The notes under the pieces were generated by a model. It searched no databases. It was not told where the DNA came from and saw only the letters and a list, made by a program, of their open reading frames with translations. The position numbers and the translations under genes are program-made. From the NCBI RefSeq assembly GCF_000968375.1, contig NZ_CP009933.1, forward strand, positions 3,224,001 to 3,288,000: a stretch of 64,000 nt of DNA. The letters run 5' to 3'. Origin of the DNA: Clostridium scatologenes (GTDB lineage: Bacteria > Bacillota > Clostridia > Clostridiales > Clostridiaceae). This document shows positions 1 to 8,703 of the stretch, one piece after another; position 1 is the stretch's first letter, and every line of letters starts with the position of its first letter.

Positions 1-641
1 AACACAAGTAGTGCATTATTTTCTTCACATAGCTTTTTTACAGCTTTAAGATAATCAATTGAGGCTACGTTTATTCCACCTTCACCTTGAATTGGTTCAA
101 TTATAACACCACAAACATTTTCATCAATTTTATCTTCTAAATCTTTTATATCGTTAAATTTTACACTTTTTGTTCCACCAATTAAAGGTTTAAAATCCTT
201 TTGATATTTTTCTTGTCCTGTTACAGATAGTGCACCCATAGTTCTTCCATGAAAAGAATCTTTCATATATATAATTACATTTTTACTTTCTCCTCCATGA
301 ACTTTACCATATTTTCTAGCAACCTTTACCCCTACTTCCATAGCTTCAGTACCGCTGTTGCAAAAGAAAACTGAATCATGCTCACTTAAAGAGCATAATT
401 TTTCTGCAAGTTCTATGCCTTTACTATTCCAATAATAATTAGATATATGCATTACTTTTCTACTTTGCTCTTCAATTGCTTTTATTATGCTTGGATGACT
501 ATGTCCAAGACAATTTACAGCCACTCCTGAAACAAAATCTATATATTCTATTCCATTATTATCATATAACTTGCATCCAATTCCTTTTTCAAAACTCACA
601 CCAAATCTACCATAGGTATTCATTATATTACTTTCTGACAT
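1..641 (-). CDS. argD: Acetylornithine aminotransferase, N-terminal part (runs off the left edge)
   Basis: A PLP-dependent class III aminotransferase that converts N-acetylglutamate semialdehyde to N-acetylornithine in arginine biosynthesis. The first 213 codons are present. The protein begins MSESNIMNTYGRFGVSFEKG, has the family's DFVSGVAVNCLGHSHP stretch early on and EPIQGEGG close to the left edge. The PLP-binding lysine and the C-terminus lie outside the window. The ATG at 641 follows TAAGGGGAGG at 651-660. The start lies inside the last codons of argB (19 bp overlap), so the two are translationally linked. Identity is well supported by motifs and by the argB and argC neighbours; a catabolic ornithine aminotransferase is the only serious alternative. 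Confidence 0.93.
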   Translation of the reverse strand, partial: MSESNIMNTYGRFGVSFEKGIGCKLYDNNGIEYIDFVSGVAVNCLGHSHPSIIKAIEEQSRKVMHISNYYWNSKGIELAEKLCSLSEHDSVFFCNSGTEAMEVGVKVARKYGKVHGGESKNVIIYMKDSFHGRTMGALSVTGQEKYQKDFKPLIGGTKSVKFNDIKDLEDKIDENVCGVIIEPIQGEGGINVASIDYLKAVKKLCEENNALLV

Positions 642-1522
642 TGATTTATTCCTCCCCTTAATGTAATTTTAGTTCCTTTTCCTGATATTATATCCAAAAT
701 CAATCCATGATTTTTTCTACCATCTACAAGATGAATGCTTTTTGTACCTTTTTCAATTGCTTCTACACAACATTCCATCTTAGGAATCATACCTCCATTT
801 ATAGCGCCTTCATCTATATATCTCTTTATTTCTTCAGTTGATATATCACTTAAAAGAGAATTTTTATCATTTATATCTGTATAAACGCCTTCCACATCTG
901 TAAGTATTACAAATTTTTCTGCTTTTAACGCTGAACTTATAGCTGAAGCTGCATAATCTGCATTTATATTATATTTATTTCCATAAGAATCACATCCAAT
1001 AGGTGCTATAACAGGAACTCTTCCTTTTTCAATTATATTTGTTAAAAAACTTTTATTTATATTTACAACTTCTCCTACAAAGCCTATATCTATTTTTTTA
1101 CCATTATTATATAAATATTTCTTTTTTGCCTTTATTAAATTACTATCTCTTCCACTTAACCCTATAGCACTAATTCCATATTTACTCAAACTAGCTGATA
1201 TATCTTTATTTACATGTCCAGACAATACCATTTCCACTACATCCATAACTTTTTCATCAGTAACCCTAAGGCCATTTATGAACTTAGTTTCCATTCCTAT
1301 TACATTGATCCATTTTGATATTTCAGGACCTCCACCGTGCACAATAACTATATTTATTCCTAACCGTTTCATATAAACTATATCTTCCATAAATGCTTTT
1401 ACCGCACTTTCATTTTTCATAATACTTCCACCATATTTTATTACAAAAGTTTTTCCTATAAACTTTTTCATATATGGTAAAGGATCTATATCCAATGAAA
1501 CAACTTCTTCTACATTTATCAT
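623..1522 (-). CDS. argB: N-acetylglutamate kinase
   Basis: Phosphorylates N-acetylglutamate, the second step of arginine biosynthesis. It is a cytoplasmic enzyme of the amino-acid kinase family. The KYGGS phosphate-binding motif occurs near residue 30 and HGGGPEIS near residue 62. The later LTDVEGVYTD and GGMIPKM motifs are typical of ArgB. About 299 residues is a normal length. I use the ATG at 1522, preceded by GGTGGAG; a TTG at 1534 in the same frame is possible but has a poor ribosome site. It is first in a minus-strand unit with argD and divergent from argC. Confidence 0.95.
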   Translation of the reverse strand: MINVEEVVSLDIDPLPYMKKFIGKTFVIKYGGSIMKNESAVKAFMEDIVYMKRLGINIVIVHGGGPEISKWINVIGMETKFINGLRVTDEKVMDVVEMVLSGHVNKDISASLSKYGISAIGLSGRDSNLIKAKKKYLYNNGKKIDIGFVGEVVNINKSFLTNIIEKGRVPVIAPIGCDSYGNKYNINADYAASAISSALKAEKFVILTDVEGVYTDINDKNSLLSDISTEEIKRYIDEGAINGGMIPKMECCVEAIEKGTKSIHLVDGRKNHGLILDIISGKGTKITLRGGINQCQKVI

Positions 1523-1534
1523 GAACTCCACCAA

Positions 1535-1669
1535 CCTTTGAATTTTATACGAATAATTATACTATGATTTTTATTAATATTCAATGTTTTATTTTATTTT
1601 TATTGAATAATTATTTTATTTTGTGTATAATTATTTTATTCTAATTTGTTACATTAAGGAGTGATTAAA
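1535..1669. promoter_or_regulatory. Divergent argB/argC promoter region with ArgR-type boxes
   Basis: Two promoters fit the housekeeping consensus. For argC (plus) there is TTGAAT at 1603-1608 and TATAAT at 1626-1631. For argB (minus) there is TTGAAT (complement of 1579-1584) and TATAAT (complement of 1556-1561). Both have 17-bp spacers. Sequences resembling the ARG box (TGAATAATTATTCA-like), such as GAATAATTAT at 1551-1560, TTGAATAATTATTT at 1603-1616 and TATAATTATTTTATTC at 1626-1641, overlap these elements. This is the usual layout for repression by ArgR. The promoters are read directly from sequence; the regulator is inferred. Confidence 0.6.
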
Positions 1670-2707
1670 ATGATAAAAGTTGGTATTGTAGGAGCTACAG
1701 GCTATGCAGGTCAACAACTTGTATGGTTATTACAAAAACATCCTTCTACTGAAATAGTTTTTTTATGTTCTCATAGTTATGAGAATACATTATATAATGA
1801 TGTTTATAAAAACTTAAATGGTTTTATAGATAATATATGCATAAATATTCAAGAGGCTGAATATAAATTAGATTGCATAAATATACTATTTCTGGCACTT
1901 CCTCACGGTAAATCCTTTGATATAACTAAAAAAGCTCTATCAAAAGGAGTGAAGGTAATTGATTTAGGCGCAGATTTCAGAATTAATTCAAAGAATATTT
2001 ATGAACAATGGTATAAAGTTGAACATACATGTCCTGAACTTTTAGAAGAATCTATTTATGGACTTACAGAACTAAATAGAAAAGACATAAAAAAAGCTTC
2101 TCTAATCGCAAATCCAGGATGCTATCCAACAGCCAGCATATTAGCTTTAGCGCCTCTTTTAAAATCGAATATAATAGATGAACAATCTATTATCATAGAT
2201 GCTAAATCCGGAACCTCTGGTGCTGGAAGAAGTGCTTCCATAGGAAACCTTTTTACAGAGTGTAATGAGTCCATTAAAGCTTATTCAGTAGCTGAACATA
2301 GACATACACCTGAAATAGAGCAGGAACTTGGAAATATATGTGGGAATAAAATAACTTTAACATTTACCCCTCATTTAGTACCTATGAATAGAGGAATTCT
2401 GTCAGTATGTTACAGTAAATTATCTTGTAAAAAATCTCAAGAAGAGCTATATGAAATATACAAAAATTTTTATAAAGATGAGTTCTTTGTTAAAATTACA
2501 GATACTATGCCAGAAACTAGATGGGTTAAAGGATCTAACTTATGTCATATAGGTATAAGATTAGATAAACGAACTGGAAGGGTTATTGTAGCCTCCTGCA
2601 TAGATAATCTAATGAAAGGTGCTGCAGGTCAAGCAGTTCAAAATATGAATTTAATGTTTAATTTAGATGAAAAAACAGGACTTGATTTTCCTGCAATGAT
2701 GCCATAA
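1670..2707 (+). CDS. argC: N-acetyl-gamma-glutamyl-phosphate reductase
   Basis: NADPH-dependent reductase making N-acetylglutamate semialdehyde, the step between ArgB and ArgD. The N-terminal Rossmann motif GIVGATGYAGQ starts at residue 5. The catalytic cysteine is Cys151 in ANPGCYPTAS. The SGAGR motif and the C-terminal LMKGAAGQAVQNMN are family signatures. At 345 residues it has the normal length. The ATG at 1670 is chosen because AAGGAGTG at 1656-1663 is correctly spaced; the upstream GTG at 1661 lies inside that site. It is divergent from argB-argD, with which it supplies three consecutive pathway steps. Confidence 0.97.
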   Translation: MIKVGIVGATGYAGQQLVWLLQKHPSTEIVFLCSHSYENTLYNDVYKNLNGFIDNICINIQEAEYKLDCINILFLALPHGKSFDITKKALSKGVKVIDLGADFRINSKNIYEQWYKVEHTCPELLEESIYGLTELNRKDIKKASLIANPGCYPTASILALAPLLKSNIIDEQSIIIDAKSGTSGAGRSASIGNLFTECNESIKAYSVAEHRHTPEIEQELGNICGNKITLTFTPHLVPMNRGILSVCYSKLSCKKSQEELYEIYKNFYKDEFFVKITDTMPETRWVKGSNLCHIGIRLDKRTGRVIVASCIDNLMKGAAGQAVQNMNLMFNLDEKTGLDFPAMMP

Positions 2708-2723
2708 AATTTAACCTACAATA

Positions 2724-2754
2724 AATAAGCATATTGTATCGCAATATGCTTATT
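2724..2754. terminator. Bidirectional terminator between argC and spoVR
   Basis: A perfect 13-bp inverted repeat (AATAAGCATATTG / CAATATGCTTATT) with a 5-base loop between two convergent genes. Confidence 0.7.
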
Positions 2755-2762
2755 ATTAGTAT

Positions 2763-4130
2763 CTATTCATAAATTATTTTTTTGTTCTCATCACAAACAA
2801 TTTTAACATTTTTCCCATCTATATTAGTATTTAGTATTACTTTGTGTTTCCACAAATCCACAATATACTTAATTGTTTCTATTGCATACTTAAGTTGAAG
2901 TTCTCTTCCATCAAAAACATGTTCTAATGTTAATGTCTTATCTAGTCTTGACATATTTATAACTCTTATATAAGGAATTGAACCCATTCCACAAGAATTA
3001 CTTAGAGCATCTCTTATTTTTTTCCATCCATTTTCATCCGATATCTCATCAATAATGTATTTCTTATCCTTATTAACATATTGAAATAAATTTAATCTTA
3101 TACAAAGTTCTTTAGTTAAGTATCTTCTAATAAAAGATTCATCTCTTTCAACAAATCTCACTTCAAATATCTTTTTAATTCCATACTTTTCTACTAAATC
3201 ATTGTAAATTTGAAATCCTAAAAAATAAGGATTTATACTTCCTTGAAGGGGAACTACTACATCATTATGCCTTTTTACAAATTCCATATATAAATTTTGA
3301 GGAAGATCAAGCTTCTTCAAAATATTATAATGCCAAAAGCTAGCCCACCCTTCATTCATAATTTTTGTTTCTATTTGAGGTATAAAATATTTAGTTTCAT
3401 CTCTCACTATTTCTATAATGTTTCTCTGCCACTCTACAAGGTCTCCATATTTTGATATAAAGCCTAATATATCTTCTGTAGGTTCTTGAGGTATTTTTTC
3501 TATATTAGGAGGTTCTGGTTTTTCTCTAGGTACTATAATACTATTATTATTTTCCATATTCTTATAATCTTCTATTTTTCTTTTTCTTATTTCTTCATCA
3601 TCTAAATATCTTACACCTGAAGCTCTATTAGTTTGAAATTTTAAAGCATGGGCTGCATTTAGCATCTCTTCAACTTCAACATATCCTATACTTGGATCAT
3701 TTATATAAGATCTAATTATATCTGCATGATTTTTAAACATCTCTACTGTATATTCCGCACTGGTAGATTCTTTAAATAATCTATTGTTTTTAAAAAAATC
3801 ATTATGCCCATATACATGAGCTATTGTCAGTATTTGAAGCAATAGTGTGTTATCCTTCATTAAATACGCAATACATGGATTGGAATTTATCACCATTTCA
3901 TATGGAAGTCCTGTAAGATTATAATTATATAAAGTTCTTAACCTTTCATAAGCTTTTCCAAAACTCCAATGAGGATACATAGATGGCATACCTACATATA
4001 CCTCATATGCAAGCATGTCATTGTAGTTTATGATTTCAAATTCTTGAGGATAATAATTAAGGCCTACTTCTCTAACCTTTTCTTCTATTATCTCATCCCA
4101 CTTTTCTAATTCTGCAACAGTATATTCCAA
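2763..4130 (-). CDS. spoVR: SpoVR family protein
   Basis: Member of the SpoVR/YcgB family, linked to spore cortex formation in Bacillus; the biochemical activity is not known. At 455 residues it matches family length. The N-terminal GLNYYPQEFEIINYNDMLAY and the central HVYGHNDFFKNN with nearby conserved aromatic residues are typical. The start is TTG at 4130, placed 8 bases after GGAGG at 4139-4143; no nearby ATG has a ribosome site. It is third in the prkA-yhbH-spoVR cluster, an order also found in other spore formers and in enterobacteria (yeaG-yeaH-ycgB). Confidence 0.92.
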   Translation of the reverse strand: MEYTVAELEKWDEIIEEKVREVGLNYYPQEFEIINYNDMLAYEVYVGMPSMYPHWSFGKAYERLRTLYNYNLTGLPYEMVINSNPCIAYLMKDNTLLLQILTIAHVYGHNDFFKNNRLFKESTSAEYTVEMFKNHADIIRSYINDPSIGYVEVEEMLNAAHALKFQTNRASGVRYLDDEEIRKRKIEDYKNMENNNSIIVPREKPEPPNIEKIPQEPTEDILGFISKYGDLVEWQRNIIEIVRDETKYFIPQIETKIMNEGWASFWHYNILKKLDLPQNLYMEFVKRHNDVVVPLQGSINPYFLGFQIYNDLVEKYGIKKIFEVRFVERDESFIRRYLTKELCIRLNLFQYVNKDKKYIIDEISDENGWKKIRDALSNSCGMGSIPYIRVINMSRLDKTLTLEHVFDGRELQLKYAIETIKYIVDLWKHKVILNTNIDGKNVKIVCDENKKIIYE

Positions 4131-4142
4131 AATTTCACCTCC

Positions 4143-5357
4143 TTATTCATAGTCATTTTTTATATCTACACTGAGCATTTCTTTAAGTGCATCCCACATA
4201 TCTTCTTTCTTTTTCATAGCCACAGATACAAAATTATCCCTATTAATCTCTGCAGCATATCTCTTCTTAATGGCACTAGTATATCCATAAGCCATAATCT
4301 CTGCATATCCAAATAAATTACATACATCACATAATTCATTTACAGCCTTTACAGCTCTATCATTATCTTCACTCCAATTATCTCCATCACTTACATGGAA
4401 TGAATATATATTCCAAAGCTCAGGATTATATTTCTCCAATATAATTTCTAATGCTTTATTGTAACCACTAGATATATACGTACCTCCCGATTCTACCTTA
4501 TGAAAAAACTCTTCTTCAGTAACTACTTTAGCAGACGTAGAGTGTGCTATAAAAACTACTTCTACACTTGAATATTTCATTTTAACAAACTGATACAGCA
4601 TAAAGAAAAAAGATCTTGCTAAATACTTTTTGTTTTGATCCATGGAAGCAGATGTATCCATAATACATATAACTACTGCATTATATTCTTTTTTCTTAGT
4701 AGGTTTTACTTTATAATATCTTAAATCATCCTCTTTAAATGGAAACCTTCCTACAATCTCATCATTTTCTAGATTTAATTCAAATTTTTCATTTATGTCA
4801 TTATTTTTACGTCTTTCCTCTAAAGCTCTTTTCATGCCTTGTTTCCTTTTAAGCTTTTCAATAACAGTTCTTTTTTTGGCAAGCCTTGGAGGAATACCAC
4901 TTTTTTGATAACCACATTTTTTTCTTGAACCTTCTGAAAGAATTTCAGAAAATCTTTTTTTATTTAAATTAGGTAGATTTAGATCCTGAAAAACATACTC
5001 CATTATTTCTTCAATAGTTATCTCAGTTTCATATATATCTTCACCCTCAGCATTTCCAGCACCTTTATTTCCAGTTCCTTGTCCTTCTCCCTCTTTACCT
5101 ATAACATCTCCCCTTTTTTCAGTACCATCTCCACTGCCAACACCAGGTACATTTTTTCCATATATAAATTGATATTCTTTAAGTCCTTTAATGGGTATTT
5201 TTATCTTTTTATTCTTTGTTTGACCAATAATACTTTCTTCTGATAATATATCAACCAAATTTTTCTTAATAGAATCTTCTACTAACTCCCTATGTCTTCT
5301 TTTATCTTCAGCAACCCTATCATGTCCTATAGGATTAAACTCTCTAAATATGCCCAT
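4143..5357 (-). CDS. yhbH: YhbH/YeaH family (UPF0229) protein
   Basis: About 404 residues, required for efficient sporulation in Bacillus relatives; molecular role unknown. The C-terminal half carries a von Willebrand A-like fold with a MIDAS-type DTSASM motif. The N-terminal half is basic and glycine-rich (near GEGEGQGTGNKGAGNAEG). I choose the ATG at 5357 (protein start MGIFREFNPIGHDR) because GGAAGG lies just upstream and family members start there. A longer frame from 5393 overlaps prkA and has no ribosome site. Its ribosome site lies inside the last codons of prkA, with 7 bases between the genes. Confidence 0.92.
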   Translation of the reverse strand: MGIFREFNPIGHDRVAEDKRRHRELVEDSIKKNLVDILSEESIIGQTKNKKIKIPIKGLKEYQFIYGKNVPGVGSGDGTEKRGDVIGKEGEGQGTGNKGAGNAEGEDIYETEITIEEIMEYVFQDLNLPNLNKKRFSEILSEGSRKKCGYQKSGIPPRLAKKRTVIEKLKRKQGMKRALEERRKNNDINEKFELNLENDEIVGRFPFKEDDLRYYKVKPTKKKEYNAVVICIMDTSASMDQNKKYLARSFFFMLYQFVKMKYSSVEVVFIAHSTSAKVVTEEEFFHKVESGGTYISSGYNKALEIILEKYNPELWNIYSFHVSDGDNWSEDNDRAVKAVNELCDVCNLFGYAEIMAYGYTSAIKKRYAAEINRDNFVSVAMKKKEDMWDALKEMLSVDIKNDYE

Positions 5358-5364
5358 ATCATCA

Positions 5365-7287
5365 TCAATCCTTCCATAGATTATTAGCGGCATATTTAAG
5401 TATTACATTACAGCAGTGATCACAATATCCATTTTTTTTCATTTCTTCTACCATTGAATTATATTTTTTATCTTGATCTTTATCCCTAACCTTTGATTTA
5501 GTAATAATACGAGACATCTCTCTTACAGAAGAAGTTATTTTCTTTTCTATAGCTTCCTTTAAAGGTTCATATGAAGTATAATCTATCTTTTCTCCTTTTC
5601 TTATCATATAGAACATATATGAAGTTACATCAGACCTAAATCCTTTAGCTGAACCCTCTGATATTCCTATTTGCTCTTCAATTGACCTCATAAATTTTTC
5701 ATCAGCTTCTAATTGTTCTCCCGTAGATTTATCCTTTATCTTAGTTTTATTTACATAAGCTTCTGCATGATCCAAATAATTATTAAACAAACTTTCTGCC
5801 TGTTCTCTAAAGCTTTGGATAAATGCTTTAGTTATTTCTTTTTCAAGAATTTTATTATATTCTTTTCTCATTGTATCCTGAACAAATGCTAAATACTTTC
5901 TTCTTAAATCATCAGCTACATCTAAATCTTTTACTGACTTTATTATATTCTCCATGACACTTAGAGGATTTATACAATCATATTCCGAATCAGAAAGCGC
6001 ATTATCTATAGCTTTAATTATAAATCTTGTAGATATTCCATCCATGCCTTCCCTAAGTCCTGCTTCTTCTCTAAGTTCAGTAATATCTATTTTCTTAGTA
6101 GTACCTTTTTCAACTATTTCCTCACCATTATATATTTTTAATTTCGTAAGAGTATCCACTTTATTAGATGGTATAAGCCTTGTAAGTATTGCAAACATAG
6201 CTGCCATTTCAATGGTATGAGGTGCTATATGTGCTTTAAAATTACTCTTTTTTAATATCTTTTCATATATTTTAGTTTCTTCATTTAGCTCCAAACAATA
6301 TGGAACTTCAACCTTTACAATTCTATCTAATATAGCTTCATTAGTATGATCTGATTTAAATTTATTCCATTCTGCTTCATTAGAATGTGCAATAATTACT
6401 CCATCAAAATATATCATAGATCCTTTTCCTGGAGATGGTATTGATTTCTCCTGGGTAGCTGTTATTATAGTGTGCAAATACTCTACATCATTTTTAAATA
6501 CCTCTATAAATTCAACCATTCCTCTATTACCTACATCAAAAGCCCCATTTAATGAAAATATACGAGGATCATCTTCTGGATATAAATCCATTTTAGATAT
6601 ATCTACAGATCCTATTAATACGGATGTATCTTGATTATTAGGATCTACAGGAGGTACCACCCCAACTCCTTTTCTAGATCTTATAGAAAATCCAGTTTTA
6701 ATTACTGGAAACTTTTCATATTCACCTTTGTATTCTTCTTTCAATCTATATCTACATACTGGACATAAGTCTCCTTCTATTTTTATACCTAACATTTCTT
6801 CAAAGTTTTTTCTTAAATGCTTAGGAATAAGATGAAGAGGTTCTTCACGCATAGGACAACCTTTCAAAGCATATATAGGTTCACTTTGCTCTATTGCCTT
6901 TTTAAACAAATCAACTATAGAAGACTTCCCTGATCCTACAGGTCCAACTAAATATAGTACTTGCCTTGACTCTTCACCTTCCATAGCTGCTGAATAAAAG
7001 TAGCTTGCTATTTTCATCAATGTTTTTTCTATACCAAAAAATTCATTTTTAAAAAATCCATAACTTTTAATAGTTTCATTTCCATATATTTTTCTTATTC
7101 TTAAGTTTTCTTCTGGCTTCAAAACATCTACACCAAGCCTGTTTATGATATTGTATATTCTTTTATGCGAAAGTTTGGCTGCTTCTGGATTTTCCTTTAA
7201 AATTTCAAGGTAATCAAGAAAAGTACCTTGAAAACTTTCCTTTTTTCTTTTTTCTCTATCATTCTCTATTAATTCTTTGAAATTCAT
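5365..7287 (-). CDS. prkA: PrkA family AAA+ serine protein kinase/protease
   Basis: A 640-residue PrkA protein. It has an AAA+ core with Walker A GPVGSGKS at residues 115-122 and a C-terminal kinase-like domain. A four-cysteine zinc-ribbon-like group (CPM, CPVCRYR) falls near residues 144-180. The family is known to act in sporulation, through sigma-K-dependent processes in Bacillus, and in stress adaptation elsewhere. It heads a minus-strand operon with yhbH and spoVR. The start ATG at 7287 follows TGGAGGTTATAG. Confidence 0.93.
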   Translation of the reverse strand: MNFKELIENDREKRKKESFQGTFLDYLEILKENPEAAKLSHKRIYNIINRLGVDVLKPEENLRIRKIYGNETIKSYGFFKNEFFGIEKTLMKIASYFYSAAMEGEESRQVLYLVGPVGSGKSSIVDLFKKAIEQSEPIYALKGCPMREEPLHLIPKHLRKNFEEMLGIKIEGDLCPVCRYRLKEEYKGEYEKFPVIKTGFSIRSRKGVGVVPPVDPNNQDTSVLIGSVDISKMDLYPEDDPRIFSLNGAFDVGNRGMVEFIEVFKNDVEYLHTIITATQEKSIPSPGKGSMIYFDGVIIAHSNEAEWNKFKSDHTNEAILDRIVKVEVPYCLELNEETKIYEKILKKSNFKAHIAPHTIEMAAMFAILTRLIPSNKVDTLTKLKIYNGEEIVEKGTTKKIDITELREEAGLREGMDGISTRFIIKAIDNALSDSEYDCINPLSVMENIIKSVKDLDVADDLRRKYLAFVQDTMRKEYNKILEKEITKAFIQSFREQAESLFNNYLDHAEAYVNKTKIKDKSTGEQLEADEKFMRSIEEQIGISEGSAKGFRSDVTSYMFYMIRKGEKIDYTSYEPLKEAIEKKITSSVREMSRIITKSKVRDKDQDKKYNSMVEEMKKNGYCDHCCNVILKYAANNLWKD

Positions 7288-7437
7288 TCTATAACCTCCA
7301 TAAAAAGTAATATCAAATACAAATTATATATTTCTTAGGAAATATCTTTGTAGTATTTATATTAGTTTCTTGTAGATTTTAGAACAAAGCACTTTTACCT
7401 TTATCTTATATATTAAAACCATCTAATTATAAAAAAA

Positions 7438-7513
7438 GAACTAGTATAATCTAAAATACTAGTTCAAATGTATTATATTAAACATTATATGAGTAAAAAA
7501 AGTTTACTCATAT
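7438..7513 (-). terminator. Terminator (with a second hairpin) downstream of the cyclodeaminase-family gene
   Basis: Perfect 10-bp stem GAACTAGTAT / ATACTAGTTC at 7438-7465, followed on the minus strand by a run of seven T. A second hairpin, ATATGAGTAAA / TTTACTCATAT, lies at 7487-7513, closer to the stop codon. Both fall between the 7550 gene and prkA, so prkA should have its own promoter in 7288-7430. Confidence 0.65.
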
Positions 7514-7549
7514 ATTATTGACTTATATTAAAGCAAATATACATTTTTT

Positions 7550-8539
7550 TTACACTTCTACTATCCTTCCTACTCCTTCTTCTAATGCTTTTTTATATAT
7601 TTTATATGCTGTAACTACATCTTGAACTGATATTCCTACTGTTTTAAATAAGGTTATTTCTTCATCATTTTCTCTACCTTCGATTTTTCCGAATATAACT
7701 TCTCCTAGCTCTCCATTTATTCTATTTTCATCTATTATCCCCTTTTCCATAGGCTTTATAAAATCTCCTGCTTCAGCTAAAACTGCTTCTTTTGAATCTA
7801 CAAAAACCTTATCTGCTCCTTTTACTATGTATTCATCTAATTCTTGCATATCTCTTGTATAGGAACCTACACCATTTATATGTGCACCTTTTTTAACTAA
7901 ATTACCTGGAAACACTGGATTTGTTGATGTAGTAACTACAGTAATTATATCTGCATCCTTAATTGCTTCTTCTGGACTTTCAGCACTTACTATAAGGGCT
8001 CCATAGTTTTTTAATTCCAGATTAGCTTTTTTCACAAACTCTGCAAGCTTATGTGCATCTCTAGAATAAACCTTAACTTTTTCAATTTTTCTAACTGCAA
8101 GTATAGCTTCTAATTGACAAATAGCTTGCCCTCCTGCCCCAAATAATGCAGCTACCTTAGCATCCTTTATAGATAATACATCAGATGCTGCTCCTGCTGC
8201 CGCTCCTGTTCTAAGTTGAGTTAAGTATGTACCATCCATTATACAACACACTTCTCCTGTAGTACCATCTAAAAGCAGCATTTGTGCAGGAACAGAAGGT
8301 TTTCCTTTTTCAATATTTTTGGGAAAAACAGAAACTATTTTTATTCCAATACTATCTAAATCTTCCACATATCCTGGCATAAATAAACTCTGACCTTCAT
8401 GCTTTTTCACATCAATATTTACCCTAAGAGGAACTACACTCTTTCCTCGAGAATAAATTGAGAAAGCTTCCTTGACAGCGTTTACAGCATCTTTCATTGT
8501 AAATACCTTTTTAATATCGTTTTCAGATAAAATTAGCAT
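7550..8539 (-). CDS. Ornithine cyclodeaminase / mu-crystallin family protein
   Basis: NAD(P)-dependent family that includes ornithine cyclodeaminase (ornithine to proline plus ammonia), alanine dehydrogenases and imine reductases. The substrate cannot be fixed from sequence. The Rossmann motif AALFGAGGQA is near residue 130. LRTGAAAG and the N-terminal PLRVNID with GQSLFMPGY are typical. About 329 residues is normal length. The ATG at 8539 follows GGAGGTAAGAATT; the GTG at 8554 lies inside that ribosome site. It stands alone between terminators. In an arginine-fermenting organism, ornithine cyclodeaminase is a reasonable but unproven guess. Confidence 0.85.
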   Translation of the reverse strand: MLILSENDIKKVFTMKDAVNAVKEAFSIYSRGKSVVPLRVNIDVKKHEGQSLFMPGYVEDLDSIGIKIVSVFPKNIEKGKPSVPAQMLLLDGTTGEVCCIMDGTYLTQLRTGAAAGAASDVLSIKDAKVAALFGAGGQAICQLEAILAVRKIEKVKVYSRDAHKLAEFVKKANLELKNYGALIVSAESPEEAIKDADIITVVTTSTNPVFPGNLVKKGAHINGVGSYTRDMQELDEYIVKGADKVFVDSKEAVLAEAGDFIKPMEKGIIDENRINGELGEVIFGKIEGRENDEEITLFKTVGISVQDVVTAYKIYKKALEEGVGRIVEV

Positions 8540-8617
8540 AATTCTTACCTCCACAAAAGTTTATTATTCATTTTAGATATATTATAACAAATAAAATTAA
8601 AGTTTCATAATTCAAAA

Positions 8618-8655
8618 AAAATAAACACCCAGAATCATAATTCCAGGTATTTATT
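8618..8655 (-). terminator. Terminator of purL
   Basis: Imperfect stem AAATAAACACC / GGTATTTATTT. The one mismatch becomes a G-U pair on the minus-strand transcript, which then runs into TTTTTTT. It lies just past the purL stop codon. Confidence 0.7.
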
Positions 8656-8703
8656 TTCACAAAATATATTATTAAATATCAATTCTTAGCTATTTATTGT
8701 TGA

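Noticed and set aside
5365..5393. 29-bp overlap of yhbH and prkA
   Set aside because: Arises only from the longer yhbH start; the ATG at 5357 with its ribosome site removes the overlap.
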